64,000 nucleotides of DNA from Aricia agestis. Taxonomy: Eukaryota; Arthropoda; Insecta; Lepidoptera; Lycaenidae. The position numbers and the translations under genes are program-made. The notes under the pieces are model-generated. The model saw only the letters and a list, made by a program, of their open reading frames with translations, was not told the DNA's origin and searched no databases. The DNA lies in NCBI RefSeq assembly GCF_905147365.1, contig NC_056408.1:8742001-8806000 (forward strand), written 5' to 3'. This document shows, piece after piece, positions 35,001 to 44,089 of this stretch (its first letter is position 1; every line of letters starts with the position of its first letter).

Positions 35001-38000
35001 TCATAACTTCTTCTCTACATCACATAATAAAAGAGGATTTACCTAAAATGTCGCACTATGGAAACCATCCGTAAGTCTATGAGCTGTACAGTGTCGTCTC
35101 TTACACAGGCTAGTAGGTAATTGTTATCTGCAACAAAAAAGTACATAATATTTTAAAAAGATAAAATTGACTTCAAAATTGTACGTAATTAAGAATTAAA
35201 ATTCCGTATCTCAAAAACTACTGCACCGATTTTGATGAACAACAAAAAAAAGAATTACTCAAATCAGACTTGTAGTTCCGGAGATAATATGCGAACACAA
35301 ACATAAAAACAACTAAATACATACACTTTTAAAATTTGGCACATTTGTTCAGACACTGATGTAGACTGACATACACAAAAACTGGGCAGTTCTGCAAATA
35401 TTACATACATACGCGTCGAATTGATAACCTCCTTTTTTAAGTCGGTTAAAAATTCATATATGTAGCTTCTTCTTATAAAAGAGAAGCTTAATTTTTAACT
35501 ATGACTTTATTTCTCTTTCTTAACTGTGATTTTCTTCTTAACTATGATTTTGAATAATGTTATGTTAATTCTTTCAATGGCCTGTCTCATATTTGTTATT
35601 TAGACTTGACAGACCATTGTTTGTACTCAGGAGATACAATTTATAAGCACACGTTCCTATTAAATGTCATTATGGGGTCTATATCCCGAAAACAATTATT
35701 AATGATACAGTTCCTTCAACTCTATTTTTGACAATTAATAATTGCCAAAAATTATCTCAACGATCAAGTGTACATTTATATCTGCCAAATTGGCGGTCGC
35801 AGATACGTTTCATTGTTTCGTGCTAACGGTAAAGGAATACGGTGGCACATGTAACACGAGAAACACATTATTTAAACATTACCGACGATAAATCAGAAAA
35901 CCTCATTGTTGGATCTTTTTGGGAGTGTTAATTCTTCGTAATCGTAATCGTCACCATCAGAAGTGTATAGAGTTTCTTGACATGAAAGCTGAATCATTTA
36001 AAAATATATTTTCAAATATCTTTGCAAGTCAATGACAATTAAGGACACGCCTAAAACTCGGATAAGTTAAGTAAATTTCGTCACATTTATTTTAGCTTAC
36101 CAGGTTAAACAAGTATTTAGTAAGAAAAATAATCTGACAGCTAGATTTAAAATAAAACTTAATTCCACAAGCCGGGAAAGGCCTATAGACTCAGGACTCG
36201 GAAATGATTTATCATAAGTTTTTATTCTTTTTATAAAAGAGATTCCTGTCGACGTACGAGCTTATATTGCTATTCTATAGGGTCCTGATGGATATCCTGC
36301 CATTTATATGAAGTCACTGAGTAAGACAAATCAGTTAGGCCGCCTTTATCTACATTTGCTTGATGTGTTTGCGATACTAGTTCGTAGCTCTAAAAATGAG
36401 TTAACTATCTAGAAAGAACTACTATTAACATTAATTTATTTTTATCTTTCAATATTTTATCCGGATTGAGACAAAAAACTTTTTTAATTTACAACACAGT
36501 AATCTCGAAGAAAGTGGACTGGTCTTGTATCTTACTTCCGTTTACTTAAAATCTCAATTACAAAAATGTTTAAAATCGGTATAACAGTATTTTAAATTCG
36601 CTTAATCCTTGCCAATATCACTTTATGGAAATGTGTGTCATTGTTTCAATCGGCCGCTCACGGCCAACAGGAAATCAAAATATCTAAATTTGAATATCAT
36701 TCTAAACGAAAATAAGTATTTATCGACACAGTTTTAGTGAAATGTTCAATATGCGCTGTCATTTATGCGATTGATTTCTATTTCGGTGGCACAGCATTAA
36801 ATTTGTCCGAGATGGCAGCGGCAGATCTGGTCCACCGTGACGTCTAGCAGCGCAGCGCCGCTCATTTGTCGGCCGCTTCCGAGGTCGCGGCGAAATCGAC
36901 GTGATTTAATCAGTTTTCGGAGTAGCGATGTCCCGACACTTCGATCGAAGGTATCAATCTCGCGTTTCGTGCACCGGACGAACCGTTACCGACAAAAAAG
37001 GGTTCGATCGAGACACGCGTAACGGAAATGGGCAACGCATACCCGTCACGTCACTGCGCTGACACGAATACCGGGCTAATATACCGCATTCAATTATCTA
37101 TGAATATTAGTTCGAGGCGTGTATTAACGAGCCCTGTTCTTCGGGCATCGAAATTGCTGGAGCAAATTGATGAGGAGATGCGTTTCGGATGTTAATTAAG
37201 TCGTTATCCGTACCTCTGCTGAGGTCGAGCGAGGTGATTCTGCCCTGCAGCGTGATGTAGTTGGCGGACATCTCGCTGCGGATGTCCCAGAACCGTATCG
37301 TCTTGTCGAAGTGTCCGGAGATGATGGTGGATCCGGCGCCGTCCGACGTCACGAGGTCGTTGCACTTCGATCCTGCGAATTTCGTCTGCGTACCTGCGGA
37401 GGGAAAGTTAGGGGCTACGTTGATGATGGAAGTCACGCAATGGGAACGACTTGTTATACCATTGTAATATAAGACGTTTACCGTAACGAAATTGCATGTT
37501 TATAACTTAATTACTTCATTTTCTACAACGATTACATGGATAATACTGTTCGCTCTGACTGCATGCGTTTATGTGTGATGGAAATCTATATCTAAAATAA
37601 TATTATATACAGGGTGTAACAAAAATAAGTGATAATACTTTAGGATGTGTACGTGTTCCTTGTAGAGAGTTCACTGTGAAAGTAGCAGCCCTGAAAGACC
37701 AACTTATTTTTTCACTTTTTTATGAGGAAACTCGTGACGTTCGGGCACTTGCCCATACAAAAGTGAAAAATTTTTTCGTCTTTCAGCGCTGCTACTTTCA
37801 CAGTGAAGTCTCTACAAGGAACACGTACACACCCTAAAGTATTATCACTTATTTTTGTTACACACTGTATACAACAATGTTTCTACATATTTCGGGAAGT
37901 TTCAGTTGTTAGACTACTGCAACAGTTACAAAAGCAACTACTCACAACTCCTACTTCTGAGGTCCCATATCTTCAGCGTCCTGTCGTGGCTGCCGGTGAT

Positions 38001-38066
38001 GACCTTGGTGGGTTCGCCGAGGAACTTCGCCGCCATCACCTTCGCGCTGTGACCCGTGAATGTGTC
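22998..38066 (-). CDS. Atg16: Atg16 (ATG16L1-like autophagy protein), C-terminal WD40 part, five exons
   Basis: Atg16 binds the Atg5-Atg12 conjugate and directs lipidation of Atg8/LC3 at the forming autophagosome; its WD40 propeller recognises cargo and regulators. The joined exons (38066-37946, 37393-37214, 35127-35043, 34597-34451, 23091-22998) are 627 nt with matching phases at every junction, giving 208 codons and a TGA. WD repeats are visible with hallmarks GSHDRTLKIWDLRS, GHFDKTIRFWDIRS, CVRDDTVQLIDLR, GAADGAVYVWN and KKKAVIWGDL at the C terminus. Order and wording follow the C-terminal propeller of animal ATG16L1 closely, notably FAGSKCNDLV followed by SGHFDKTIRFWDIRS. All junctions are GT-AG. 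The N-terminal Atg5-binding helix, the coiled coil and the first WD repeats are missing and must lie beyond the window. Family identity is sure; exon ends are inferred from phase and homology, not from transcripts. Confidence 0.93.
24757..25014 (-). other. Unidentified 85-codon frame in the last Atg16 intron
   Basis: The frame contains CVQCNRHAQVKNNLL, then AAHFWRLLKTCKGYFVDD and ECIREAAMKRHQRYF. The composition is protein-like (CxxC, Trp, charged helices), perhaps a scrap of a transposase, but I cannot name a family. Flanking frames (25054-25251, 24915-25166) are also open for 65-83 codons in other phases. Confidence 0.2.
25283..25996 (+). repeat. TTTTTAGGGTTCCG...CTTGGCCGGTTTTT repeat, long copy
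   Basis: It starts TTTTTAGGGTTCCGCAGTCA and ends CTTGGCCGGTTTTTA. Both are ends of a repeat very common in moths and butterflies. Short copies occur at 33601-33760 and 38900-39355. Confidence 0.65.
25328..25402. repeat. (GTCT/GTCC)n microsatellite
   Basis: About 75 bp of GTCTGTCTGTCC units. It belongs to the repeat around it, which usually carries such a run, and accounts for the 111- and 67-codon frames here. Confidence 0.85.
26446..26684. mobile_element. TTTAGGATGTGTA hairpin MITE, copy 1 (left end lost)
   Basis: The arms TTAGGATGTGTATGTG, GGAGTTCACTGTGAAAGTTG and CAGCGCTGA return inverted (TCAGCGCTGCTACTTTTACA) and it ends GTAACACCCTGCAT. Matches 37610-37868. Confidence 0.75.
26685..28009. 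other. Atg16 intron, unique sequence with a strong hairpin
   Basis: At 27930-27977, GACTCGTGAACCCTACCT and its complement AGGTAGGGTTCACGAGTC form a perfect stem around TGAGTACTATCT. The rest has no repeat or exon I recognise; the 70-codon frame at 27107 looks random. Confidence 0.5.
28010..28440 (+). repeat. LINE-tail repeat split by a SINE
   Basis: CATACTAATATTATAAA (before 28030) continues after the SINE as ATGCTAAAGTGTGTCTGTCT, then GACATAGGATACTGTCTTTT and CGGAAAAATGTACAGTTCCC, the sequence of a common RTE-like tail. The SINE therefore landed inside it. Confidence 0.65.
28032..28299 (-). mobile_element. tRNA-derived SINE, copy 2, complete head
   Basis: Reading from 28299 on the minus strand: GACGACCTCTGTGGCTCAGT (box A), GTCACGGGTTCGAATCCCGC (box B), then the same body as copy 1. 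The head is tRNA-like but has extra bases and no clean cloverleaf, so it is a SINE and not a tRNA gene. Possible short target duplication TATAAAT on the two sides. Confidence 0.87.
28441..29539. other. Atg16 intron, nothing recognised
   Basis: No repeat ends or exon-like frames. The 68-codon plus frame at 29099 has random composition. Confidence 0.45.
29540..29754 (+). repeat. LINE-tail repeat (GCGAGTGTGTCTGTC family)
   Basis: AATGCGAGTGTGTCTGTC, AACCTCTTCACGCCCAAACC, GACATAGGATACTTTTTATT and GCGCACGTCTTCTAGTAT form a standard member of the family also at 28010 and 54178. It ends just before the hAT MITE. Confidence 0.65.
29763..30032. mobile_element. hAT-type MITE, 270 bp, perfect 8-bp target duplication
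   Basis: Ends CAGTGCCGTAAATAG and CTATTTACGGCACTG are perfect inverted repeats, flanked by GCCAATGT at 29755-29762 and 30033-30040. Near both ends GCGCCCTGTGC / GCCCTGTGCC blocks add to the pairing. The centre carries the start of another common repeat (TTTTAACCGACTTCCAAAAA). Confidence 0.9.
30636..30815. mobile_element. TTA-flanked MITE, PIF/Harbinger-like (180 bp)
   Basis: The left end GAGCCCCCGCAGACTGCAGA and the inverse of the right end GACCCCCCGCAGACTACAGA pair on through GGCGGCCGATAGTTTGA. Both flanks are TTA, the PIF/Harbinger target. Confidence 0.8.
30819..32928. other. Atg16 intron, no exon seen
   Basis: A short (GT)n run at about 32391-32420 is the only simple repeat. The 93-codon plus frame at 30839 begins in a MITE flank and has no motif. 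Confidence 0.4.
32929..33090. mobile_element. GTTGATTCATAGGCAG MITE, copy 3, intact
   Basis: Inverted ends ACTATCAGAGAAGTTGATTC and GAATCAACTTCCTCGATGGT; interior ACCAAATAACGTAGGTCTG is shared with the other copies. Confidence 0.8.
33601..33760 (+). repeat. TTTTTAGGGTTCCG repeat, short copy with a foreign block
   Basis: Starts TTTTTAGGGTTCCGTACCCA and ends CTCGCACTTGGCCGATTTTT. Between them ACACATCCTAAAGTATTATC and TTTTGTTACATCCTGTA (33663-33708) is half of the hairpin MITE of 37610, so a broken MITE insertion lies inside. Confidence 0.65.
33826..34028. mobile_element. GCGGGGCTAAA MITE, copy 2 (inverted relative to copy 1)
   Basis: Ends GCGGGGCTAAAATGG and CCATTTTAGCCCCGC. The internal blocks TTTAGCAATTCCTCTCAATC and AAATGAATTGTCAAAACTGT are those of 6044-6249 reversed. 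Confidence 0.85.
34240..34390. mobile_element. GTTGATTCATAGGCAG MITE, copy 4
   Basis: Left GTACCATCGAAGAAATTGAT, right GCCCATGAATCAACTTA; the right tip is worn. It lies about 60 bp from an Atg16 exon. Confidence 0.7.
34451..34597 (-). CDS. Atg16: Atg16 exon, penultimate WD repeat, very GC-rich
   Basis: Acceptor TTTTCCAG, donor GTGAGT, 147 nt. It encodes HDAFKVGCDSSRASFGVGG, then LAVGAADGAVYVWNTHSG and RLETVLRDH. The codons are strongly G/C-ending while the introns on both sides are AT-rich. The exon ends with two bases of a Thr codon, completed by the first base of the terminal exon 11.4 kb away. Confidence 0.92.
35043..35127 (-). CDS. Atg16: Atg16 short exon, WD blade edge
   Basis: Acceptor TTGCAG, donor GTAAAT, 85 nt. 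It encodes NNYLLACVRDDTVQLIDLR and then VSIVRHF, matching the ATG16L1 segment ELLSCSRDDLLKVIDLR. It enters with two bases of Asp and leaves with two bases (AG) of the Ser codon completed at 34597. In this blade the usual WD dipeptide is ID, as in the animal homologue. Confidence 0.9.
35128..37213 (-). other. Atg16: Atg16 intron, mostly unique sequence
   Basis: About 2.1 kb between two Atg16 exons. Its low end holds a common lepidopteran repeat (35195-35455). The remainder has no recognisable gene. A GC-richer stretch at 36810-37080 is open for 61 codons on the plus strand but has no homology I can name. Confidence 0.5.
35195..35455 (-). repeat. Lepidopteran repeat ending in the AAGTCGGTTAAAA box
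   Basis: Ends GAATTGATAACCTCCTTTTT and AAGTCGGTTAAAA, a frequent repeat; the same box, inverted, is at 29826-29850. TAGTTCCGGAGATAATATGC inside also fits. Confidence 0.55.
37214..37393 (-). CDS. Atg16: Atg16 exon with the SGHFDKxIRFWDIR repeat
   Basis: Acceptor TCCGCAG, donor GTACGG, 180 nt. It encodes TQTKFAGSKCNDLV, then the signature SGHFDKTIRFWDIRSE and LQGRITSLDLSR. Animal ATG16L1 has the same succession (FAGSxCNDIV, SGHFDKKIRFWDIRS, GKITALDL). The last base is the G of an Asp codon finished by the next exon. Confidence 0.93.
37610..37868. mobile_element. CAGGGTGTAACAAAA hairpin MITE, copy 2, intact (about 259 bp)
   Basis: CAGGGTGTAACAAAAATAAG, TGATAATACTTTAGGATGTG and AGTTCACTGTGAAAGTAGCA return inverted almost perfectly at the right end. 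TA flanks both ends. It sits in the 552-nt intron between two Atg16 exons. Confidence 0.85.
37946..38066 (-). CDS. Atg16: Atg16 exon with a WD repeat (first exon visible)
   Basis: The exon follows the acceptor TTATTTCAG and is left by the donor GTGAGT. It opens in phase 0 and reads DTFTGHSAKVMAAKF, then GSHDRTLKIWDLRSRS, a complete WD unit. It ends after one base of a Cys codon, which the next exon completes (T+GT). It is 121 nt long. The exon upstream was not found anywhere up to the window end. Confidence 0.92.
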
Positions 38067-38388
38067 CTGAAATAATGAAAAAAATTAGCTCCCACTCCAT
38101 ACTTATTAATAATTATCAAAGAGTTTGTTTTCAAAAGTAGAGTCACGAGGGTACAAGTAGGTAAAAATATCTAAGGGAATACAAAATAATCCCTCTTTAG
38201 TATAGTTTTACTTATTGTTTATCACTGAGTTCGAGCTTTAAGTTATGAGAAAAAAAGCTTCTTGCGCATACTATAAAAATGTGTAAGTATCACTTTAATA
38301 ATAATATGTAGTATATAATACGTAGTATAGTAGGTAAACTATATAGGATTATTAGGAGTCTAGCCACAGATTACGTATTTTTGTTGTA

Positions 38389-39972
38389 CAGCTTGGCAAA
38401 AAAGAGTCTGACGCGGTGACAGCTGGAACTAAAAAATATATTTATGGAACCTTACAGTACTTGTCAACACTAGTACATTATGTGTCAAAAGTGCGTTCAA
38501 GCGTAGCCTAGAGTTGGTACCCCAGTAGAGTTATTTTTTTTAAATTAATTATAGTCAGTTTTTTTTGCACCAGTGTTTAGAGGTCACAAATAGCTTAAAT
38601 TCAAAACCTTGACCAAATCCGAAGTGTGCGTTAGCCGCCATATTGGTTTGAAGGTCCAATCGGTTTTTAGCCATATCTCCTTCATTTTTTTAGAAAATGA
38701 TAAGGATCAAATTTGTCGCAAATTTGATTTTCTACAACCAATAGGTTAAATTTACAATAGTAAATTCAATATTTACGGAAATAACTGTAAAAAATAATTC
38801 AAAGTATAATTTCGACCTGTTCGACCTGTATCGCGATTATTGTCAAATACAGAAAAAAAAATACAGAAATAAACTTGTAGCCGCAGCTCATTAAATTAAC
38901 CACAATTAAAATTAAGACTTCGCTGTCTGTCCGTCTGTATGTCTCCAGGCTTCAAGAACGGAAATTTCAAGTCTCTACCTATAGACTTGAAATTTTCAGA
39001 TATTATGTATCTTGTTTCCCTCTATAACAACAAATACCAAAAACATATTATATTTAATATTGGATGGGGTTCCCATATAACAAACAGGATTTTAGAGGCC
39101 TATTTTGCTCTTTATCAAAAATAGGTGCACTAAGACAATTTAAATATGCATAAAAAATATTTGTATTTGTACTTTAATAATTAATAATAAAATTAAAATA
39201 AAATTAATATTTAGCCCCCCCCCTAAATATTTATTTTATTTTAATTTTCCCATACAAAAAGCACAATTTTTTGTTGTTTATATGTTTTGCCTTATAATGG
39301 TACGGAACGGAACCCTTCATGAGCGAGTGCGACTCGCACTTGGCCAATTTTTTTTATAATGATTCAGGTGTAGTTTGTGCCGTAATTGTTATAGGGCCTA
39401 ATTTATGATCATAAATATTCACTTTTATCCAATCACTTGGGTCACGGTACATTTACCATAGGCATAGGAGCTTAAATAATGATTTCTAAAAAAAGTCATA
39501 AGGATCGTAGGAAATTTAATGATCTATCACCTACAACTTTGTTTCTACAATTATATTCGCTAAATTCGATAATAATTATTAACGAACAAGCGAAATTATA
39601 CTTGAGACTTGTTTTTTTCATTTATCTCCGTAAATATTGATTTTACAATGAAAATTATAAGAACTCAAAATAAAGAAAATAAAATTTACAACAAATTTAG
39701 TTCTTTTCATTTTCGTAAGAAAATAAAAAATACAGAAGATATGTCTAAAAAAAACAATTGATCTTTAAACCAATATGGCGGCTAACACACACGTCGGAGT
39801 TGGTCGAGTTTTTGAATTTAAGCTATTCATGACCCCCTCTAAACATAGGTGCAAAAAAAATTCAGACTTTAATTAATTTCAGATTTCCATACAAGGCTGA
39901 ACTAACTCTACTGGGCTATGGCTGTAATAAAAGAAAAGCATCATTTAAAACGCACCCTTTTTTGCCAAGCTG
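38389..39972. mobile_element. Long-inverted-repeat element, 1.6 kb, upstream of an Atg16 exon
   Basis: Ends CAGCTTGGCAAAAAAG and CTTTTTTGCCAAGCTG, flanked by TA. Outer arms pair (CCCAGTAGAGTTA; CCGCCATATTGGTTT at about 38636 against AAACCAATATGGCGG at about 39769), and weaker pairing continues inwards to about 38860 and 39480. The loop contains a TTTAGGGTTCCG-family repeat (38900-39355). No transposase frame is present. Confidence 0.8.
38900..39355 (+). repeat. TTTTTAGGGTTCCG-family repeat, 3' half, in the loop of the long-inverted-repeat element
   Basis: CTTCGCTGTCTGTCCGTCTG, then CTATAACAACAAATACCAAA and GTGCGACTCGCACTTGGCCA near the end. GGAACGGAACCCTTCATGAG shows the terminal box. Confidence 0.65.
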
Positions 39973-39974
39973 TA

Positions 39975-42900
39975 TTTTTTTTGTTATTGCTTTTATTTTG
40001 CTCTATTAGTTGCTTTTCGGAATGAGGTTTAGAAGTCATTAATTCAATCCTAGTATTAATAACAGAATTTACTATTACGAAAGATACTTATATTAATTTG
40101 AACCAACCTAATATAAGCGCAGTTACATTAGACTTTATGTAAGCTCATTCCATGCAAAATCATTAGAAGATATTTAAAGCTAATTACAAACTTGCGTCGC
40201 TGCTAATCTGTGACTATTAAGTATTAAGCATAAAGTTTTGATGTGAAGCGGTAGCGGGTTATAAGCATGAGGATACAGCGGCGCATTTACGCGTATCTGC
40301 CGAATGCATTAGTGCATATACCATTGACGTTCCATATTAATAGATATCGTATGGGGAAGCCTAAAATATACAGCATGCAGCATGCTTATTGCTTATCGTA
40401 TGGGGAAGCCTAAAATATACAGCAGGCAGCATGCTTATTGCTTAGCATGGCCATTATAAGTAGTTTACCTTTTACAGAAGAATAAAGTGAGAGAGGTAGA
40501 GAGAGATTCACAAAGATAATTTAGTCATTTTGTTCCAAAAATTGTCGGCATTTTTATTCGTTTGAAGTGATCCTAAGCCCGTTTACACAGACTGACATTG
40601 AACTGCTGTTACTTAGCTTAGATATCGAAAATATTGAAAACCAAAGTGATTTTATTGAAAAACTAAAATATTTATGAGGGCGGCCCTCAATTTAAACTGG
40701 TTTCTTGGAAAGCAAATATTATATGAAACCCCCATTAAAACAAGTTTATATCAGTTTTATGATAGATCAAAACGACCGATGGACAAAAGGTGGCCGAATC
40801 AAAGAGCCGTAGTGTCACAGATTATAGGGTGGATCGCTGCACCATCTCCACCCAGAACACGACATCTTTAGATATAGTATGTCAACATTGTAAACGATTA
40901 TTGTCCTGTGCTGTATACGGCGTCGTGTCGTACAACCGTGCTGTATTTCACGAAAGTGACCGTTGAAAATTAGCATTTTAATGAGCTCCTAATTATTCAT
41001 GTAACCCCTGTAAGCGCAAACTCATTTGAACATCAGATAACGCAAGTCACAAACCTAACGGATACACTTGCTCTATGTTGAGGAGTTACGACCGTAATCG
41101 TCTTAGGAGACATCCACGTGTTAAATGCTTCCTTCATAAATTTTAACGATGAACCTGGCAGCTGATGGTAAGTATAGGTTCTATTAATATTTGTTTTGAA
41201 GTAACTGTCGTCAGTATTACCGGATCAGTGCGATATGGTCCGAGAAAAACCATATTCCTTTTAAATATTCGGCCATACATTTTCAACTACTTACTACGCC
41301 GATGTATAAAACTATGGGCGTATATTTTGTTATCAGACGATCCGTCGCGTTGTCTTATTTGCTCCATATCCATATTAATATTATAATTTATAAATATTAA
41401 GTAGTTCTGTCTGTTATTTGGTCTGTTTGTCTGCTACCCCTTTACACAGGAACCACTTAATTGATTTAAATAAAATTTGATACTGAGATATTTTGAAAAT
41501 CCCAGGAAAAAATAAAGAATATTTTCATCCCAAAAAATGTATAGTTCTCGCGATAAACGCCTGCGCAATGCCGGAAACATCCAACTTTTTGTAAAAAAAA
41601 TACAAAAAGAAAAAACGTAGAAGCTATTTCAAAATCGCCCGCGGCACTACCACTGTGGAGGGAATTCTCAATACTGCGTGGCCGGCGGTGACGCATTAAT
41701 GCTCACTTGACTTTTACGTAATTAGCTCTTGCATCGTCACATTACACGTAAATAGCTTTGAACTTGACCACGGCCGTGGGTAACGACCGCGAGTTACTCA
41801 ATGAGCAGTTTTATGTCTGCGTTTACTTCATTTTATTATGTAAATACAACGGTACTAAATACTGGTGTACTAATGATAATATACTGTAATACAATATACT
41901 ATTAGTATAATAATTGGAACATAGGGATTTAGTATAATAAATGGAACATAGGGAAAAATTGCGAAATTTCCACCAACAAGGATCCTGCCCTTAGCGAAGA
42001 AATTGTGTGAAATTAATTACAAGTATCTGAGTCCATTTTCTAGAGGAATCCTTTCCCCGAGATGTGAAAGCACAGTCTTTGCGTCCAGTAATTCTGGGGT
42101 GAGGTCGGACTATTACGAGTATGGGATGGTTTGTGCCCATCCAGCCTCCGGTAAATACGCCTCTGTACGGGTCACATATTTCAAGAGTCATGTGCTCCTG
42201 CAATCTGCTCTCTACGGTTGCGTGACTGCATTCGATATAAAATAAACATAATAACCACGCTTAAAGATTCGCTTTTAAGTCGTTATGATAACGCTATCAG
42301 AAATCTGGATTTAGCTCGCTGGGTTTTATTCAGACAACGCAGGCTGTAATTAAGAGAATTACTACTTTATCTTTTTTCTTTTCCCGTAGAGCGGGTACTT
42401 TTTCTCCCATGACTTTTGGAACGTGAACAGTATTTTAATCTTTATATGTAAGAACAACGTATGAAATAAAATTTATTAACATTATCTACTTCCTTATTCA
42501 TTTAAGGCAGCTTAGGGAAGCGCTGAACGAAAGTCATGCGCTAATAAAGGCATAGAAATTTAAGTTCGAATAATAGAGAAACATGGTCAGAATTCACTGG
42601 ATGTATTGTCCATGTATGCTTTGGATCCTCCGAAAGCCGCCGTTCAGCAGCAACCGGCACAATTATTTACCAAACACAGAAACTCCCTACAAAGCTGTGT
42701 TTAATTATTGACGAAATTCTTAGTTATCGTAGGCCTTTGTCGACAAGTTAAACTCCATGTAAGGACAGTATCCATATTCTACTATTTTAAAGCATTATCA
42801 ATGCAACACCGTTTCTTGTTCGATCTTATTCCATATATCTAGTACCAAAAGCAAAATAGCATTCTCATAAACGTTTGACAAACATCAAATGAACAGCATA

Positions 42901-43607
42901 TATTATTGCAATATTTTTAAGCTAGACGGCAACACCAGCACAGACAATAAACAAAAAGTTTTCGTTTATGTTAATATTCTGATATGACCTGTGCAACATG
43001 TCGAATTTTGGTTGCCTTTTGCCTTTGCGTAATATCTTCAATTGGATCGAAGAACCAAAAAGCTGCATTAACATTGCATAACCATAGTAGAATCAGTGTA
43101 CCTCAGTCAGTAACATAAACAAAAGTTCTCTACGGTGCACGGTGCATCGAGCGGCGGCGAACATTGCTCCGCACTCGCCACGCATGCTCGCTGCATAAAT
43201 CGTACCACAGACTGCCCGACACCTACTTACTTTTCCTGCAAGCCTAATTACGTATTGTTCCGTATATCTGATCTAAAACGGCAGATTAACTCCGTAAGAT
43301 ACGTCCGGAGTGTAGTCATATATTTCAGCCGACTAAACCGCGACCACTCTGTGCCGGTATTAATTTGTTCGTTTATTCCGGCGGGTAGTCATATGTGAGA
43401 AATTAAGACTGAGACCTAATCAATCTTTAATGCTCGGTATACGGTATTATAATGTAGCTCTAAAACTTTGTAGCGTCGTAAATCACGTTTAATTTGACAT
43501 AAAATGTTTACAGTAAGACTCAAAACAGGACGATATTCTAATTAAGTAAGCTCATAATATTATTGTAATCTAATGTCTAATTCAAAATATGCAAAAAAAT
43601 TATGTAA
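39975..43607. other. Probable Atg16 intron, no exon found
   Basis: At 40346-40443 a 49-bp unit (ATCGTATGGGGAAGCCTAAA...) stands twice in tandem with few mismatches. A worn LINE-tail repeat is at 41400-41590. Overlapping frames on both strands at 41991-42245 (80 and 70 codons) have no recognisable domain. Confidence 0.45.
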
Positions 43608-44089
43608 GTACTATCAGAGAAGTTGATTCCTAGGCAGATGGCGGACGACGGTCGAGCAGGTCGTGGACTACATCAGGAGCAAGACCCACTTCGTCTTGAG
43701 GGTCGAGCGCTTGGAGTCTCGCCACAAAGTGATTTTTAGCTCCTTTGTGGTGAGAGTCCCAACGCATCATCTACCGACCTTCGAGAAGGAGGAGTTCTGG
43801 CCGATGGGAGTCGTCTACAGGAGGTTCCGAGGACGACTTCCGAACACGTCGCGCCCCACGTCGCAGACAATACGTGTTTAGTGTTAGTGTTAGTTTTAGT
43901 ATAATTGTATGTATGTTAGTCTATAAGGTATTTATAATATGGGCCAAGATGTCTGAATTAAATAAATAAATAACTTGGTCGCAAGTTAAATACATCAGAC
44001 CGACCACAGCTAACATTGAATTGACATAAGCCGAACAAATGACGTAGGTCCGTCAACTGCCTAGGAATTAATTTCCTCGTATAATGTAC
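43608..44089. mobile_element. GTTGATTCATAGGCAG MITE, copy 5, split by a LINE fragment
   Basis: The left part GTACTATCAGAGAAGTTGAT to GCAGATGGCGGAC (43646) and the right part TTGGTCGCAAGTTAAATACA to TCCTCGTATAATGTAC match copy 3 on either side of the inserted sequence. Confidence 0.8.
43647..43972 (+). mobile_element. 5'-truncated LINE ORF1 fragment with an AATA tail
   Basis: From 43648 an open frame of 77 codons reads TVEQVVDYIRSKTHFVLRVE, then FSSFVVRVPTHHLPTFEKEE and FWPMGVVYRRFRGRLP to a TAG at 43879-43881. The SFVVRVP...FWPxGVxYRRFRG pattern matches the C-terminal region of LINE ORF1-like proteins as I know them. About 90 bp of 3' tail ends in AATAAATAAATAA. No reverse transcriptase is present. 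It interrupts MITE copy 5. Confidence 0.6.
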
